Shown: positions 24,340 to 30,825, counted from the stretch's first letter. The stretch: DNA of 64,000 nt from Agarilytica sp045430345 (GCA_045430345.1 JAILXT010000001.1:372001-436000), one strand, 5' to 3'. Made by a program: numbers and translations. Notes: a model not told the origin generated them from the letters alone.

Positions 24340-24849
24340 TTAAATTAAGGCAATCAACCAATCCTGAAGCCTTTTAATCTGCGGCGACCAGTACGCGCTT
24401 GCGACATAGGTGTATAGGGCTGGGTAATCGTGCTGCTTTCTCTTGATAAACCATTCAGCATCGGATTGCGTGAGATGCGTTGATACGACCTCCTCAACTT
24501 CTTGCATGTAAACTTTTGAAACATTTGGCGGAAGACCGTCACTATCAATATCAAACATGTCCAGAAAATCTTCACCGGTGAAGTTAGCCCACTCAGAACA
24601 AAAATCTTCAACCCGATCGAGAATAGCTTCGTTGGCTTCGCATTCATCAATACCGTCGCGGTAGAAAACACCTTCGTCATCGACTAACTCAAAATGATGG
24701 TCGTTATAGCCTTGCTCGGTTACGATGTATCTTTTGCACCGGACTTGCCAAAACGGATGAGCAGTACTTCGACTGGGCTGCGTTGCGATTTGCTCAGCCA
24801 TTTCTAGCAGCCAGTTTGGGAGTAATAATTTAAGGATTAGCCGCTTCAT
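24340..24849 (-). CDS. Hypothetical early protein
   Basis: 169 acidic residues, the largest gene of the small-gene cluster. The N terminus (LILKLLLPNWLLEMAEQ) is amphipathic or hydrophobic, and the end LQDWLIALI recalls unnamed phage proteins. The preceding motif encodes an eight-codon mini-frame (MYKLRLTK) whose stop overlaps this ATG. Confidence 0.7.
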   Translation of the reverse strand: MKRLILKLLLPNWLLEMAEQIATQPSRSTAHPFWQVRCKRYIVTEQGYNDHHFELVDDEGVFYRDGIDECEANEAILDRVEDFCSEWANFTGEDFLDMFDIDSDGLPPNVSKVYMQEVEEVVSTHLTQSDAEWFIKRKQHDYPALYTYVASAYWSPQIKRLQDWLIALI

Positions 24850-24872
24850 TTTGTAAGCCTCAGTTTGTACAT

Positions 24873-25100
24873 TTATGCGTTATGGGTTTCCATTGGTTTT
24901 AAGCGTGATAGATCGTATCCGCCGCTTCGTCCTTCAACCATAACCACGAGTGTTCCGCACAGGTCCCACGCCTCAGAACGAGTATTTGTTTGGTGTTCTT
25001 TGCCAAAGTCATCGGCTAAAATAACTGGCGTTCCTTTCGGGTAAAGTTCGTTAAATTCTTCTGCTGATATGCTCATTTCTAAATCACTCCTCGCGTACAT
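24873..25100 (-). CDS. Hypothetical early protein
   Basis: 75 residues from the motif ATG at 25100 (MYARSDLE...), or 67 residues from the internal ATG at 25076 (MSISAEEFNELYPKG). The second start has AGGAGTGAT upstream and is more like the other genes. The first start overlaps the stop codon of the previous gene (TAATG). No family recognised. Confidence 0.65.
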   Translation of the reverse strand: MYARSDLEMSISAEEFNELYPKGTPVILADDFGKEHQTNTRSEAWDLCGTLVVMVEGRSGGYDLSRLKPMETHNA

Positions 25101-25267
25101 TATTTAGTTTTACAGTGTGGGTAATGATGGTTTTTGCAGCGAGGACAAGCGCCCACTACCGACACAATCTCATCATATTTTTCTTCGCGGCGGCCTTCCC
25201 GGTAGCCAACGCAGTGATCAATCTCTTCCAGTTCCGCTTTTAATCTGCGCAGTTTTGTGTCACTCAT
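25100..25267 (-). CDS. Small protein with C-terminal zinc-finger-like cluster
   Basis: 55 residues, MSDTKLRRLKAELEEIDHC... ending ACPRCKNHHYPHCKTK. The CxxC-HH-HxC cluster probably binds zinc. It is preceded by ATGTACGAGGGTAGTGAT. Its stop overlaps the next motif ATG. Confidence 0.65.
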   Translation of the reverse strand: MSDTKLRRLKAELEEIDHCVGYREGRREEKYDEIVSVVGACPRCKNHHYPHCKTK

Positions 25268-25316
25268 ATAAATCACTACCCTCGTACATTTGTGAGTCGC
25301 CTCTGCGCATTATTGG

Positions 25317-25439
25317 CTACAGAAGATCTGTTAGTGCGTATATCATCCCAGAAAAATAAGCATAAGACTCGCTTCCGGCATCGTGCTTTAGTCTCTGCTC
25401 TTCTGCTAGATTAATTAATTCTTTAATTTTGCTTTTCAT
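25317..25439 (-). CDS. Small hypothetical early protein
   Basis: 40 residues, MKSKIKELINLAEEQRLKHD... with a helical N-terminal half. The start-associated motif here is TTGTACAGGGTG; its mini-frame stop overlaps this ATG (ATGA). No family recognised. Confidence 0.55.
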   Translation of the reverse strand: MKSKIKELINLAEEQRLKHDAGSESYAYFSGMIYALTDLL

Positions 25440-25457
25440 GTTTTCACCCTGTACAAA

Positions 25458-25709
25458 TTAACGATTTATTGAGTGTGATTGGCTGACAAAAAACTTGATT
25501 GTTGACGAAGGTACGTCCAACCATCCTAAATTGTTGAAATGAAACATCCAGCAATCCCTTTCTATCTGAAAAAAGCAGCATATCGCCTCACAAAATCTAC
25601 CTATTGTTTCGCCGTTTATGCACTGGTAATAATCATCCTCCATTGCTGGATCAAGGCCGCTTGCGTACATCATAGCTTCTAGATGTGTGGCTATTTGTTT
25701 TTTATTCAT
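25458..25709 (-). CDS. Hypothetical early protein
   Basis: 83 residues, MNKKQIATHLEAMMYASGLDP..., cysteine- and aromatic-rich in the middle (FCEAICCFFQIERDCWMF). ATGTACGAGGTGGAAAGTTAG sits just upstream: a six-codon mini-frame whose stop abuts this ATG. Function unknown. Confidence 0.65.
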   Translation of the reverse strand: MNKKQIATHLEAMMYASGLDPAMEDDYYQCINGETIGRFCEAICCFFQIERDCWMFHFNNLGWLDVPSSTIKFFVSQSHSINR

Positions 25710-25735
25710 CTAACTTTCCACCTCGTACATTTCTG

Positions 25736-26071
25736 TTAGTCAAAAAACCGCATGTTCCACGCGTTATCACTATTTGTATTTCTCTCGCTTGCACTGTCCA
25801 TGTCGGCTGGACGAACAGGACCTAGCGCGCCACAATCCCTACATCCGGCTTGAGAGTAAAAATTACCTTCTCGCTCTATTAACGCTTCGCCACTCTCTAT
25901 TTCGCGTGATCCGCAGAAAGGACATACTCTCAATTCAGTTTCCATTTCGATTTCCATTTCGATTTCGTCGACTTGTGAATTTACCGCACCGCAAGTCCGG
26001 CATTCGGCGTGGGTTAGGTCTGATAATGGCCCCACCCAAAGAACTTCACCGTCACATATTCTACAGATCAT
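25736..26071 (-). CDS. Zinc-ribbon protein, Lar (restriction alleviation)-like C terminus
   Basis: 111 residues with two zinc-ribbon units. The first (CRICDG...CRTCGA) is in residues 3-30. The second (CPFCGSREIES...CRDCGALGP...AWNMRF) is in residues 51-108 and matches the layout of Lar-type restriction alleviation proteins. Lar of the Rac prophage moderates type I restriction, so a role in protecting phage DNA is possible but unproven. The two units are joined by an acidic repeat (EIEMEIEME) encoded by a 12-bp tandem duplication. Confidence 0.65.
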   Translation of the reverse strand: MICRICDGEVLWVGPLSDLTHAECRTCGAVNSQVDEIEMEIEMETELRVCPFCGSREIESGEALIEREGNFYSQAGCRDCGALGPVRPADMDSASERNTNSDNAWNMRFFD

Positions 26072-26092
26072 TTAAATCACTCCTCGGGTACA

Positions 26093-26182
26093 TTATTTAG
26101 ATTTAGTGGTAACTTTCTTAAGCTGTTTGGCCTGTCGGTAGACTTTCCAGCATTTATATTTCCGTCTGAACCACTCAGTCAT
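26093..26182 (-). CDS. Very small basic peptide gene
   Basis: 29 residues, MTEWFRRKYKCWKVYRQAKQ..., strongly basic. It is supported by the full motif ATGTACGAAGGTAGAGAGTT upstream, with the mini-frame stop overlapping its ATG, and by a stop that overlaps the next motif (TAATG). Function unknown. Confidence 0.5.
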   Translation of the reverse strand: MTEWFRRKYKCWKVYRQAKQLKKVTTKSK

Positions 26183-26201
26183 AACTCTCTACCTTCGTAC
26201 A

Positions 26202-26390
26202 TTATTTAGATTTACGGTCACAGCAAACCTTTGATTTTTCGAGGTACTTGTCGCGCTGCATGTTGTTTTCAAGTTTTATATCATCCATGTCTCTTTTATT
26301 GCATGTAAACCCTGAGTTAGCTGGGTAGCCGTCAGAGTCGCAATCTTCGACATGCTCAAGATGTTTGCAGTTGTGGCAGCTCTTTTTCAT
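26202..26390 (-). CDS. Cysteine-rich small protein
   Basis: 62 residues from ATG 26390 (MKKSCHNCKHLEHVED...). The motif ATG at 26408 is in frame and would add MYGNND. CHNCKH, CNK and VCCD suggest a zinc cluster similar to unnamed phage proteins. Its stop TAA overlaps the next motif ATG. Confidence 0.65.
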   Translation of the reverse strand: MKKSCHNCKHLEHVEDCDSDGYPANSGFTCNKRDMDDIKLENNMQRDKYLEKSKVCCDRKSK

Positions 26391-26417
26391 ATCGTTGTTC
26401 CCGTACATTTAGTAGCT

Positions 26418-26666
26418 TTAACTAGCTCGTTTAATGCCTTGAAAGCTATACGCGATCACCTGACAAAAACTACGGAAAAACTTGCGAGGCAAAATAATGA
26501 ACCATCGCCATTTGCTGATCCCTTCTTTCAGATCACATCTAAAAGTGTTCCTAGCATCCTTGAAGCCAAACCAGAAAGCATCTGTGAGTACACGGCCAAC
26601 CTTGAAAGCTATAATCATCATGACGCCGTACCCGAGCCATCTACATGCCAAGTCAAACATATCCAT
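26418..26666 (-). CDS. Small membrane-associated protein
   Basis: 82 residues with a hydrophobic stretch at about residues 10-30 (LGYGVMMIIAFKVGRVL) and a basic, aromatic C-terminal half. It is preceded by ATGTACGAGGTTAGAA. No family recognised. Confidence 0.55.
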   Translation of the reverse strand: MDMFDLACRWLGYGVMMIIAFKVGRVLTDAFWFGFKDARNTFRCDLKEGISKWRWFIILPRKFFRSFCQVIAYSFQGIKRAS

Positions 26667-26681
26667 TTCTAACCTCGTACA

Positions 26682-26822
26682 TTACTGAGCTATAGGCTCG
26701 AATTCGCCCCGCTCATAAGTGTTTTCATTTATGTCTTGCTCCATATGGTCTACGCATAGAGCGTTGTCGGAAGGATCATAGAATTCCGCTAATTCTTCGC
26801 AGTCGACTACTTCGCATTTCAT
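26682..26822 (-). CDS. Small acidic early protein
   Basis: 46 residues, MKCEVVDCEELAEFYDPSD..., acidic with three cysteines. The motif ATG at 26840 is in frame and would add MYESNN. The stop overlaps the next motif as TAATG. Confidence 0.55.
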   Translation of the reverse strand: MKCEVVDCEELAEFYDPSDNALCVDHMEQDINENTYERGEFEPIAQ

Positions 26823-26849
26823 ATTGTTACTCTCGTACATTTCTTAGTT

Positions 26850-27071
26850 TTAGCCGAATCGAAAATTTCCGATCTCGTCGAGTAGTACATATGCAAATAA
26901 GACGAGACCCATAAGAGTGGCGATTATCAATACTTGCCACCATTTCACTGAGCCACTGTTACTTTCAGTTTTATCCCGAGATGCATTGCTAAGGTCTCGT
27001 TTAGCTATGCGACTAACTGCCCACCTTTGACAGACGGCGCATAACCTATATACAAAATGTTCGTACCACAT
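26850..27071 (-). CDS. Small single-pass membrane protein
   Basis: 73 residues with one hydrophobic segment at about residues 47-64 (VLIIATLMGLVLFAYVLL). The start MWYEHF includes TGGTACGAA, a disrupted form of the motif. Its ATG overlaps the stop of the previous gene (TAATG). Confidence 0.55.
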   Translation of the reverse strand: MWYEHFVYRLCAVCQRWAVSRIAKRDLSNASRDKTESNSGSVKWWQVLIIATLMGLVLFAYVLLDEIGNFRFG

Positions 27072-27343
27072 TACTTATTCCTTTTGATTGGAGGGTTTTT
27101 ACTCTTTTCGGGATCATGGGGGTACCCATCGCCTCTGTGTTTAAATTGCACTTGTATGCGTTCAATAGGGTGGACGCCTCTTCGAAACGAATACACAGGC
27201 TTCTGGGAACCGTCTAATCTATTTGCCCATGGTGAGTTACAGCAACCACATGAACCTATCCAGAGGTCATGCTTTTCACACACCGCTGTTAGGTCTGTAA
27301 TAAAGTTCTGCGCTTCTTCTTGGGTGACTAATGTCTTGTTCAT
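27071..27343 (-). CDS. Hypothetical early protein
   Basis: 90 residues, MNKTLVTQEEAQNFITDLTAVCEKHDLWIGSCGC.... This belongs to a common but unnamed phage family in which a short helix is followed by KHDL-I-SCGCC-SPW. It is likely a small metal-binding protein. It has an ordinary ribosome binding site (AGGAGAT) and no TGTACGA motif. Confidence 0.65.
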   Translation of the reverse strand: MNKTLVTQEEAQNFITDLTAVCEKHDLWIGSCGCCNSPWANRLDGSQKPVYSFRRGVHPIERIQVQFKHRGDGYPHDPEKSKNPPIKRNK

Positions 27344-27363
27344 TGCTCTATCTCCTAAGAAGC

Positions 27364-27549
27364 TTACTTGCTATCTCGTTTAGCTTTCGCAATCCGCTGT
27401 TTAATTAAGTCTGAAACTTTTTCCCCTATCTTATTTTTCTTCCAGTCATCAAGGCCCATTTGGGCCGCATCTTTAGCCATCCGCTCGACGGCTCCTTCCT
27501 TGAGCGCACCGCGATAAATAGACATATATATAAAGTCGGCATGTGTCAT
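27364..27549 (-). CDS. Small basic early protein
   Basis: 61 residues (MTHADFIYMSIYRGALKEGAVERMAKDAA...), probably all helical, with a basic C terminus. The ATG overlaps the stop codon of the gene upstream (ATGA). No family recognised. Confidence 0.55.
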   Translation of the reverse strand: MTHADFIYMSIYRGALKEGAVERMAKDAAQMGLDDWKKNKIGEKVSDLIKQRIAKAKRDSK

Positions 27550-27785
27550 TGCTCTGTTTCCTCTAGCTCTTCGTTAATAGCGCTAAGTTCAATCTCATTG
27601 AATCCACCGTACTTTGCCGCTAGCTTTGTCATGATTAACTCGCACTTTTCTAGTGAATAGTGCATTTCTGATAGATGCCCATATACAATTGCGAACATCA
27701 TCTCTAGGCACGTAACTCGCTTTTTTAGGTACTGAACTTGTAGCTCCACTTCGGTTTCCGCCGTTTCTTTTTTGTCTTTCGGCAT
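27546..27785 (-). CDS. Hypothetical coiled-coil early protein
   Basis: 79 residues, MPKDKKETAETEVELQVQYLKKR..., predicted helical or coiled coil, acidic end. GGGGAA precedes the ATG. Most of it (27595-27785) overlaps the end of the gene starting at 27903 in another frame. Confidence 0.6.
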   Translation of the reverse strand: MPKDKKETAETEVELQVQYLKKRVTCLEMMFAIVYGHLSEMHYSLEKCELIMTKLAAKYGGFNEIELSAINEELEETEQ

Positions 27786-27903
27786 CGTTTTCCCCAGATG
27801 TGTAATTCAAATGCCAAGGCCCAGATTCACCATTTAATAGGATGATTTCACTCCGGCTGCAGCCTTGCTCCTTTAAATATTTTATTGTTTCTAGATTAGT
27901 CAT
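27595..27903 (-). CDS. Hypothetical early protein overlapping its neighbour out of frame
   Basis: 102 residues from ATG 27903 (MTNLETIKYLKEQGCSRSEIILLNGESGPW...). The first 40 residues look like a normal globular protein. The last 63, which overlap the gene 27546-27785, are Ser/Arg/Lys-rich and less protein-like. The ATG overlaps the preceding stop (ATGA). Either the genes truly overlap or the frame was once closed earlier. Confidence 0.5.
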   Translation of the reverse strand: MTNLETIKYLKEQGCSRSEIILLNGESGPWHLNYTSGENDAERQKRNGGNRSGATSSVPKKASYVPRDDVRNCIWASIRNALFTRKVRVNHDKASGKVRWIQ

Positions 27904-27986
27904 AGACTGTGTGCCACCACCCAAAGAATGACTATTACGCAGGTAGGCGCGATATATTTCATTGCTTTGGTTTCAGCGGTCTCCAT
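27900..27986 (-). CDS. Very small single-pass membrane peptide
   Basis: 28 residues, METAETKAMKYIAPTCVIVILWVVAHSL, mostly one membrane segment. Its start overlaps the previous stop as TAATG and its stop overlaps the next start as ATGA, which supports it as a translated link in the operon. Confidence 0.5.
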   Translation of the reverse strand: METAETKAMKYIAPTCVIVILWVVAHSL

Positions 27987-28165
27987 TACATTCTCTCTTC
28001 AATAGAGAAAGCTCTTTCTGAGATATGCTTGGATTTATCCATTGCGACTAATTGGGCATCCTCCACATCTTCTCCAACGACATTAATTACTTCCCGCTCC
28101 CCGGACTCGAGTGTTCGAGTTGCCACGAACTTGAATAGCTTTATATCCAGTATGTCAATATGCAT
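27986..28165 (-). CDS. Small hypothetical early protein
   Basis: 59 residues, MHIDILDIKLFKFVATRTLESGEREVI..., likely a beta-rich start and a helical end. It is the first gene after the terminator-like hairpin that follows ssb. No family recognised. Confidence 0.55.
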   Translation of the reverse strand: MHIDILDIKLFKFVATRTLESGEREVINVVGEDVEDAQLVAMDKSKHISERAFSIEERM

Positions 28166-28179
28166 AAATCTGTTCTCTT

Positions 28180-28204
28180 AAAAAATCCCCGCCCGAAAGC
28201 GGGG
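28180..28204 (-). terminator. Rho-independent terminator after ssb
   Basis: On the minus strand CCCCGC/GCGGGG form a six-bp GC stem with a TTTCGG loop, followed by ATTTTTT. It lies 26 bp after the ssb stop, so it should reduce or end leftward transcription into the small-gene cluster unless antitermination occurs. Confidence 0.8.
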
Positions 28205-28230
28205 CAGTTTCTCGGGGGTGCAACGTCAAC

Positions 28231-28659
28231 TCAAAAAGGAATATCGTCATCAAAACTATCGCCACCTGAAGAAGGGGGTGATAGTTTTGGTGGTGGGTCC
28301 TGTGGTTCTTCGTTTTTGGGGGGAAGCGATTCAAGCATCTGCATTTCGTTGGCAATAATTTCAGTTGTGTAGCGGTCTTTCCCTTCTTTGTCTTGCCATT
28401 TACGTGTTTGAAGTTTGCCTTCTATATAGACTTTGCTACCTTTCCGTAAATATTCACCAGCAATTTCAGCAAGACGATTAAAGAACACAACACGGTGCCA
28501 TTCAGTTCTATCAACCTGCTGTCCTGATTGCTTGTCTTTCCACGATTCAGAGGTAGCGACACTAATCGTTGTGATAGCGGCACCCCCGTGTGAAAACCTC
28601 GTCTCAGGGGCTTGACCACAGTTCCCCACAATAATTACTTTGTTTATGCCTCTAGCCAT
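28231..28659 (-). CDS. ssb: Single-stranded DNA-binding protein
   Basis: 142 residues. The OB fold (residues 1-108; GINKVIIVGNCGQAPETRF, EWHRVVFFNRLAEIAGEYLRKGSKVYIEGKLQTRKW) is followed by a Pro/Ser-rich linker and the acidic tip DDDIPF that recruits SSB partners. It coats single-stranded DNA in phage replication and recombination. It overlaps nothing and lies four bases after the 77-residue gene. Confidence 0.95.
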   Translation of the reverse strand: MARGINKVIIVGNCGQAPETRFSHGGAAITTISVATSESWKDKQSGQQVDRTEWHRVVFFNRLAEIAGEYLRKGSKVYIEGKLQTRKWQDKEGKDRYTTEIIANEMQMLESLPPKNEEPQDPPPKLSPPSSGGDSFDDDIPF

Positions 28660-28662
28660 TGC

Positions 28663-28896
28663 TTACCCCTTAGCGTCTTCTTCAAACATTTCGTTTACGT
28701 CATGAAGGGATATATCTAAGAGCCAGGTAACAACTGTTAATCGATCAACGTCGAAATTCGTAGCGATGCTGTCAAATATTTCACTATTCGATGGGCGTTT
28801 ATCTTTAATTGAATTAGGCGCGAATGTAACTGGGTCGTTTTGAGTAGGCTCACCTGGCGATTGGTGTTGTTGTGTGTTGGGTTCTTGAGGAATCAT
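28663..28896 (-). CDS. Hypothetical early protein
   Basis: 77 residues. The first 35 are Pro/Gln-rich and likely disordered; the rest (SNSEIFDSIATNFDVDRLTVVTWLLDI) looks like a helical, helix-turn-helix-sized domain. It is placed just before ssb. No family recognised. Confidence 0.6.
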   Translation of the reverse strand: MIPQEPNTQQHQSPGEPTQNDPVTFAPNSIKDKRPSNSEIFDSIATNFDVDRLTVVTWLLDISLHDVNEMFEEDAKG

Positions 28897-28920
28897 TTGG
28901 TTTTCCTTTTTGTGGAGCGG

Positions 28921-29274
28921 TTAGTGGGACTTTCCGTACTGACTTATTTTCTTCCAACATTCCTTCTGAGCGACTCCCCAAGCGATTTTTGCAATGAGGT
29001 CTGTTTCGTAGCACCCCCCAAAGTTTTGTTCGAATGCGAGCTGAGCATTGCGCCGCGCTTTGAAGGCTGTGTTTTGTTCTGCGAGGGACAATTCTTTTTT
29101 TCCTGCGATCCGCGCAACGCGCTTATAGAAATCTCCGGAGGAATCGTTCACGCAAAAGGGGGTGGTGGCTTCTTGCTTTGCCAGCCGTGAGGAATGCATT
29201 ACACAATGTCGACCTGGTTGTTTTTCCCTAAATGCTGATAGGTGTTTTTCTAGTTCCAAATGGGTGAGGTCCAT
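28921..29274 (-). CDS. Hypothetical protein, first gene of the leftward early operon
   Basis: 117 residues, MDLTHLELEKHLSAFREKQPG..., mixed charge, ending QKECWKKISQYGKSH. It is the first gene after PL/OL, the position of N-like antiterminators in lambda. No arginine-rich N-like motif is evident, so no function is assigned. Confidence 0.6.
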   Translation of the reverse strand: MDLTHLELEKHLSAFREKQPGRHCVMHSSRLAKQEATTPFCVNDSSGDFYKRVARIAGKKELSLAEQNTAFKARRNAQLAFEQNFGGCYETDLIAKIAWGVAQKECWKKISQYGKSH

Positions 29275-29294
29275 ATGCGTCTCCGGTTGAGATC

Positions 29295-29345
29295 AGTAAA
29301 ATATGACGATATGCAATATAATAGCCGTCATATTTTACTTGTCAA
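29295..29345 (-). promoter_or_regulatory. Leftward early promoter and operator (PL/OL)
   Basis: On the minus strand TTGACA (29340-29345), 16 bp, and TATTAT (29318-29323) make a good sigma-70 promoter. A 14-bp perfect inverted repeat (29295-29308 and 29326-29339, half-site CGTCATATTTTACT) overlaps the spacer and start. ATATGACGATATG at 29301-29313 recurs inverted at 30168-30180 in the right operator, which marks it as the repressor site. Confidence 0.75.
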
Positions 29346-29431
29346 CACATAATGTCATATTTGTAGGTAATACGAGAATGCTTTGGGTAATTAGATAATG
29401 TGTTCTATGGGAGGCTAGCGGCTAAATCTGA

Positions 29432-30109
29432 CTAGAAAAAAATGGTAGAAGATACAGCCACGCCGACGATAGTTGTCTTTGCAGGGAGCTCTATGATCGG
29501 GTATTTGGGGTTAAGAGAAGATAAATACTGTTTGCCACCGTCATGAACCAGGGTTTTTACGGTCGGCTGTCCGGAAAGCTCACAAAATACGATTGAACCA
29601 TTGGTAGGGCTTAAGTCAGGATCAATAGTGAGCAAAGCTCCTGGCGATATGCTTGGGTTACCTACGGGGTTAATCATCGCATCCCCAACCATTTCGATTA
29701 GGAAAGAATTGGGTCCCGTAATTGCCTGAGTTGAACGCCACTCTTTTGCCACAACGTCTCGCCAACTGGCGGCTTCAGAGCTTTTTAAGAGAGGTAATTT
29801 ACGTTGCGGGGCATTTCCGTATGAAAAACCACCGCTATCCTTGAGGACCATGCTGGAATCTACGCTACCAGATAGGTCGTACTCCTGCTTATCGCGATTG
29901 GAGTAGTGAGAGAGGAAAAACTCAATTTCATGACCAGTGGCCTTGGCTATAAGGTTTAAGTCATCCATCGACGGTTCGCGCCGTTCCTTCTCGTAATTTG
30001 AAACACGTGTATTTTCAGAAGGCCATCCACAAGCTGTAGCCAATTCAACCTGAGTAAGTTGAGCGGCTTTTCTTGCTTCGGTGATTTTCTTACCAATAGT
30101 CATGCTCAT
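29432..30109 (-). CDS. CI-like phage repressor with inactive-looking S24 peptidase domain
   Basis: 225 residues: an XRE helix-turn-helix (about 10-58), a linker, and a LexA/CI-type S24 domain (about 105-222). The domain keeps the catalytic Lys185 (TVKTL) and the fold, but the serine nucleophile position reads VGDAM instead of GDSM (Ala144; codon GCG). Family members bind operators as dimers, and RecA-stimulated self-cleavage relieves repression. Without the serine that cleavage should fail. It is divergent from the Cro-like gene and flanked by matching operators at 29.3 and 30.17 kb, as in lambda. Confidence 0.9.
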   Translation of the reverse strand: MSMTIGKKITEARKAAQLTQVELATACGWPSENTRVSNYEKERREPSMDDLNLIAKATGHEIEFFLSHYSNRDKQEYDLSGSVDSSMVLKDSGGFSYGNAPQRKLPLLKSSEAASWRDVVAKEWRSTQAITGPNSFLIEMVGDAMINPVGNPSISPGALLTIDPDLSPTNGSIVFCELSGQPTVKTLVHDGGKQYLSSLNPKYPIIELPAKTTIVGVAVSSTIFF

Positions 30110-30132
30110 ATTAGATCACAGTACGTTATATG

Positions 30133-30180
30133 TTGACCAACGACGAAACGTGGTTCTATAATTACGACATATCGTCATAT
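30133..30180 (+). promoter_or_regulatory. Rightward early promoter and operator (PR/OR)
   Basis: TTGACC (30133-30138), 18 bp, and TATAAT (30157-30162) form a strong plus-strand promoter for the Cro-like gene. The inverted operator CATATCGTCATAT (30168-30180) covers the likely start point and matches the one at 29301-29313. The same 85-bp gap must hold the repressor's own promoter. Confidence 0.75.
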
Positions 30181-30194
30181 ATTATGTTGGTTTT

Positions 30195-30428
30195 ATGAAT
30201 AACATTAAGTCTTATCGGAAGCAGCTTGGCTTAACTCAAGCTCAACTCTCGGTTTTGTGTGGATGGGGGGAAACAAATTCTCGCGTGTCCAATTACGAAA
30301 ACAATGGGCGCTCTATAACCGTGACGGATGCTCAGACAATCGTTGAAGCGTTTTTAAGCAGCGGTGCTGAATGCTCATTGGATATGGTCTTCCCCTCAAA
30401 AAACCAAAACTTAATTGAAAATTCTTAA
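30195..30428 (+). CDS. Cro-like helix-turn-helix regulator
   Basis: 77 residues with an XRE fold: YRKQLGLTQAQLSVLCGWGETNSRVSNYENN (about 6-36). Its recognition region closely parallels that of the CI-like protein (CGWPSENTRVSNYEKE), as expected of Cro and CI reading the same operators. It is divergent from CI and the first gene of the rightward operon. It should favour lytic growth by repressing CI synthesis. Confidence 0.85.
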   Translation: MNNIKSYRKQLGLTQAQLSVLCGWGETNSRVSNYENNGRSITVTDAQTIVEAFLSSGAECSLDMVFPSKNQNLIENS

Positions 30429-30439
30429 GGAGAGTATTC

Positions 30440-30796
30440 GTGGACCGAGATGCATTGTCACGCATTGATGGAGCTAAAAAAATGCAGAGTCTTACTGGTG
30501 TTAATTCGAATACTGCTTCACGCAGTGTTGCTTCTGATATTGCAAAAAGGATATCTGAAATAGGGCAGGGGAATATCGCAGCTGAGTTGGGTTGCGACCA
30601 GTCGACTGTTTGCCGATGGCAAAAGGACCGGCATGTAGAGAGGTTTTTAAATTTATTGGAGTTATGCAACTACGAGGCATGCCCAAAAGGGCTAGTTAAG
30701 GCAGATCCCAAAATGGTTGAAGCTCTGTTAACGATTGCGTCCGCAGCGATTGGGAAAAGCGGTTCATCACTTGTTCTTGAAGATAAAGCCAAATAA
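30440..30796 (+). CDS. CII-like transcriptional activator
   Basis: 118 residues from a GTG start (AAGGAGAG upstream). The central SVASDIAKRISEIGQGNIAAELGCDQSTVCRWQKDRHVERFLNLL matches the lambda CII helix-turn-helix, and its position after cro fits. CII promotes lysogeny by activating the repressor and integrase promoters. A C-terminal segment (KMVEALLTIASAAI) may tetramerise. Confidence 0.8.
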   Translation: MDRDALSRIDGAKKMQSLTGVNSNTASRSVASDIAKRISEIGQGNIAAELGCDQSTVCRWQKDRHVERFLNLLELCNYEACPKGLVKADPKMVEALLTIASAAIGKSGSSLVLEDKAK

Positions 30797-30825
30797 TTAT
30801 TAATTCCTGAGCGCACGAGATTTCT

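Larger units (their letters stand above)
23460..26845 (-). repeat. Start-associated motif family (about 15 copies of TGTACGA-type leaders)
   Basis: Upstream of nearly every gene between 23460 and 26840 is a leader of the form (A/C)TGTACGA(G/A), then a Shine-Dalgarno-like GAGAGAT or GGAGTGAT, then ATG. Upper limits on the plus strand are about 23484, 23641, 23857, 24068, 24328, 24872, 25100, 25289, 25456, 25730, 26093, 26202, 26408, 26682 and 26840. The left group reads CTGTACGAACTGAGAGAT and the right group ATGTACGAGG..AGTGAT. Genes at 27343-29274 and the DUF4224/int pair lack it. The layout resembles the start-associated sequences of cluster K mycobacteriophages, though the sequence is different. 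Confidence 0.8.
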
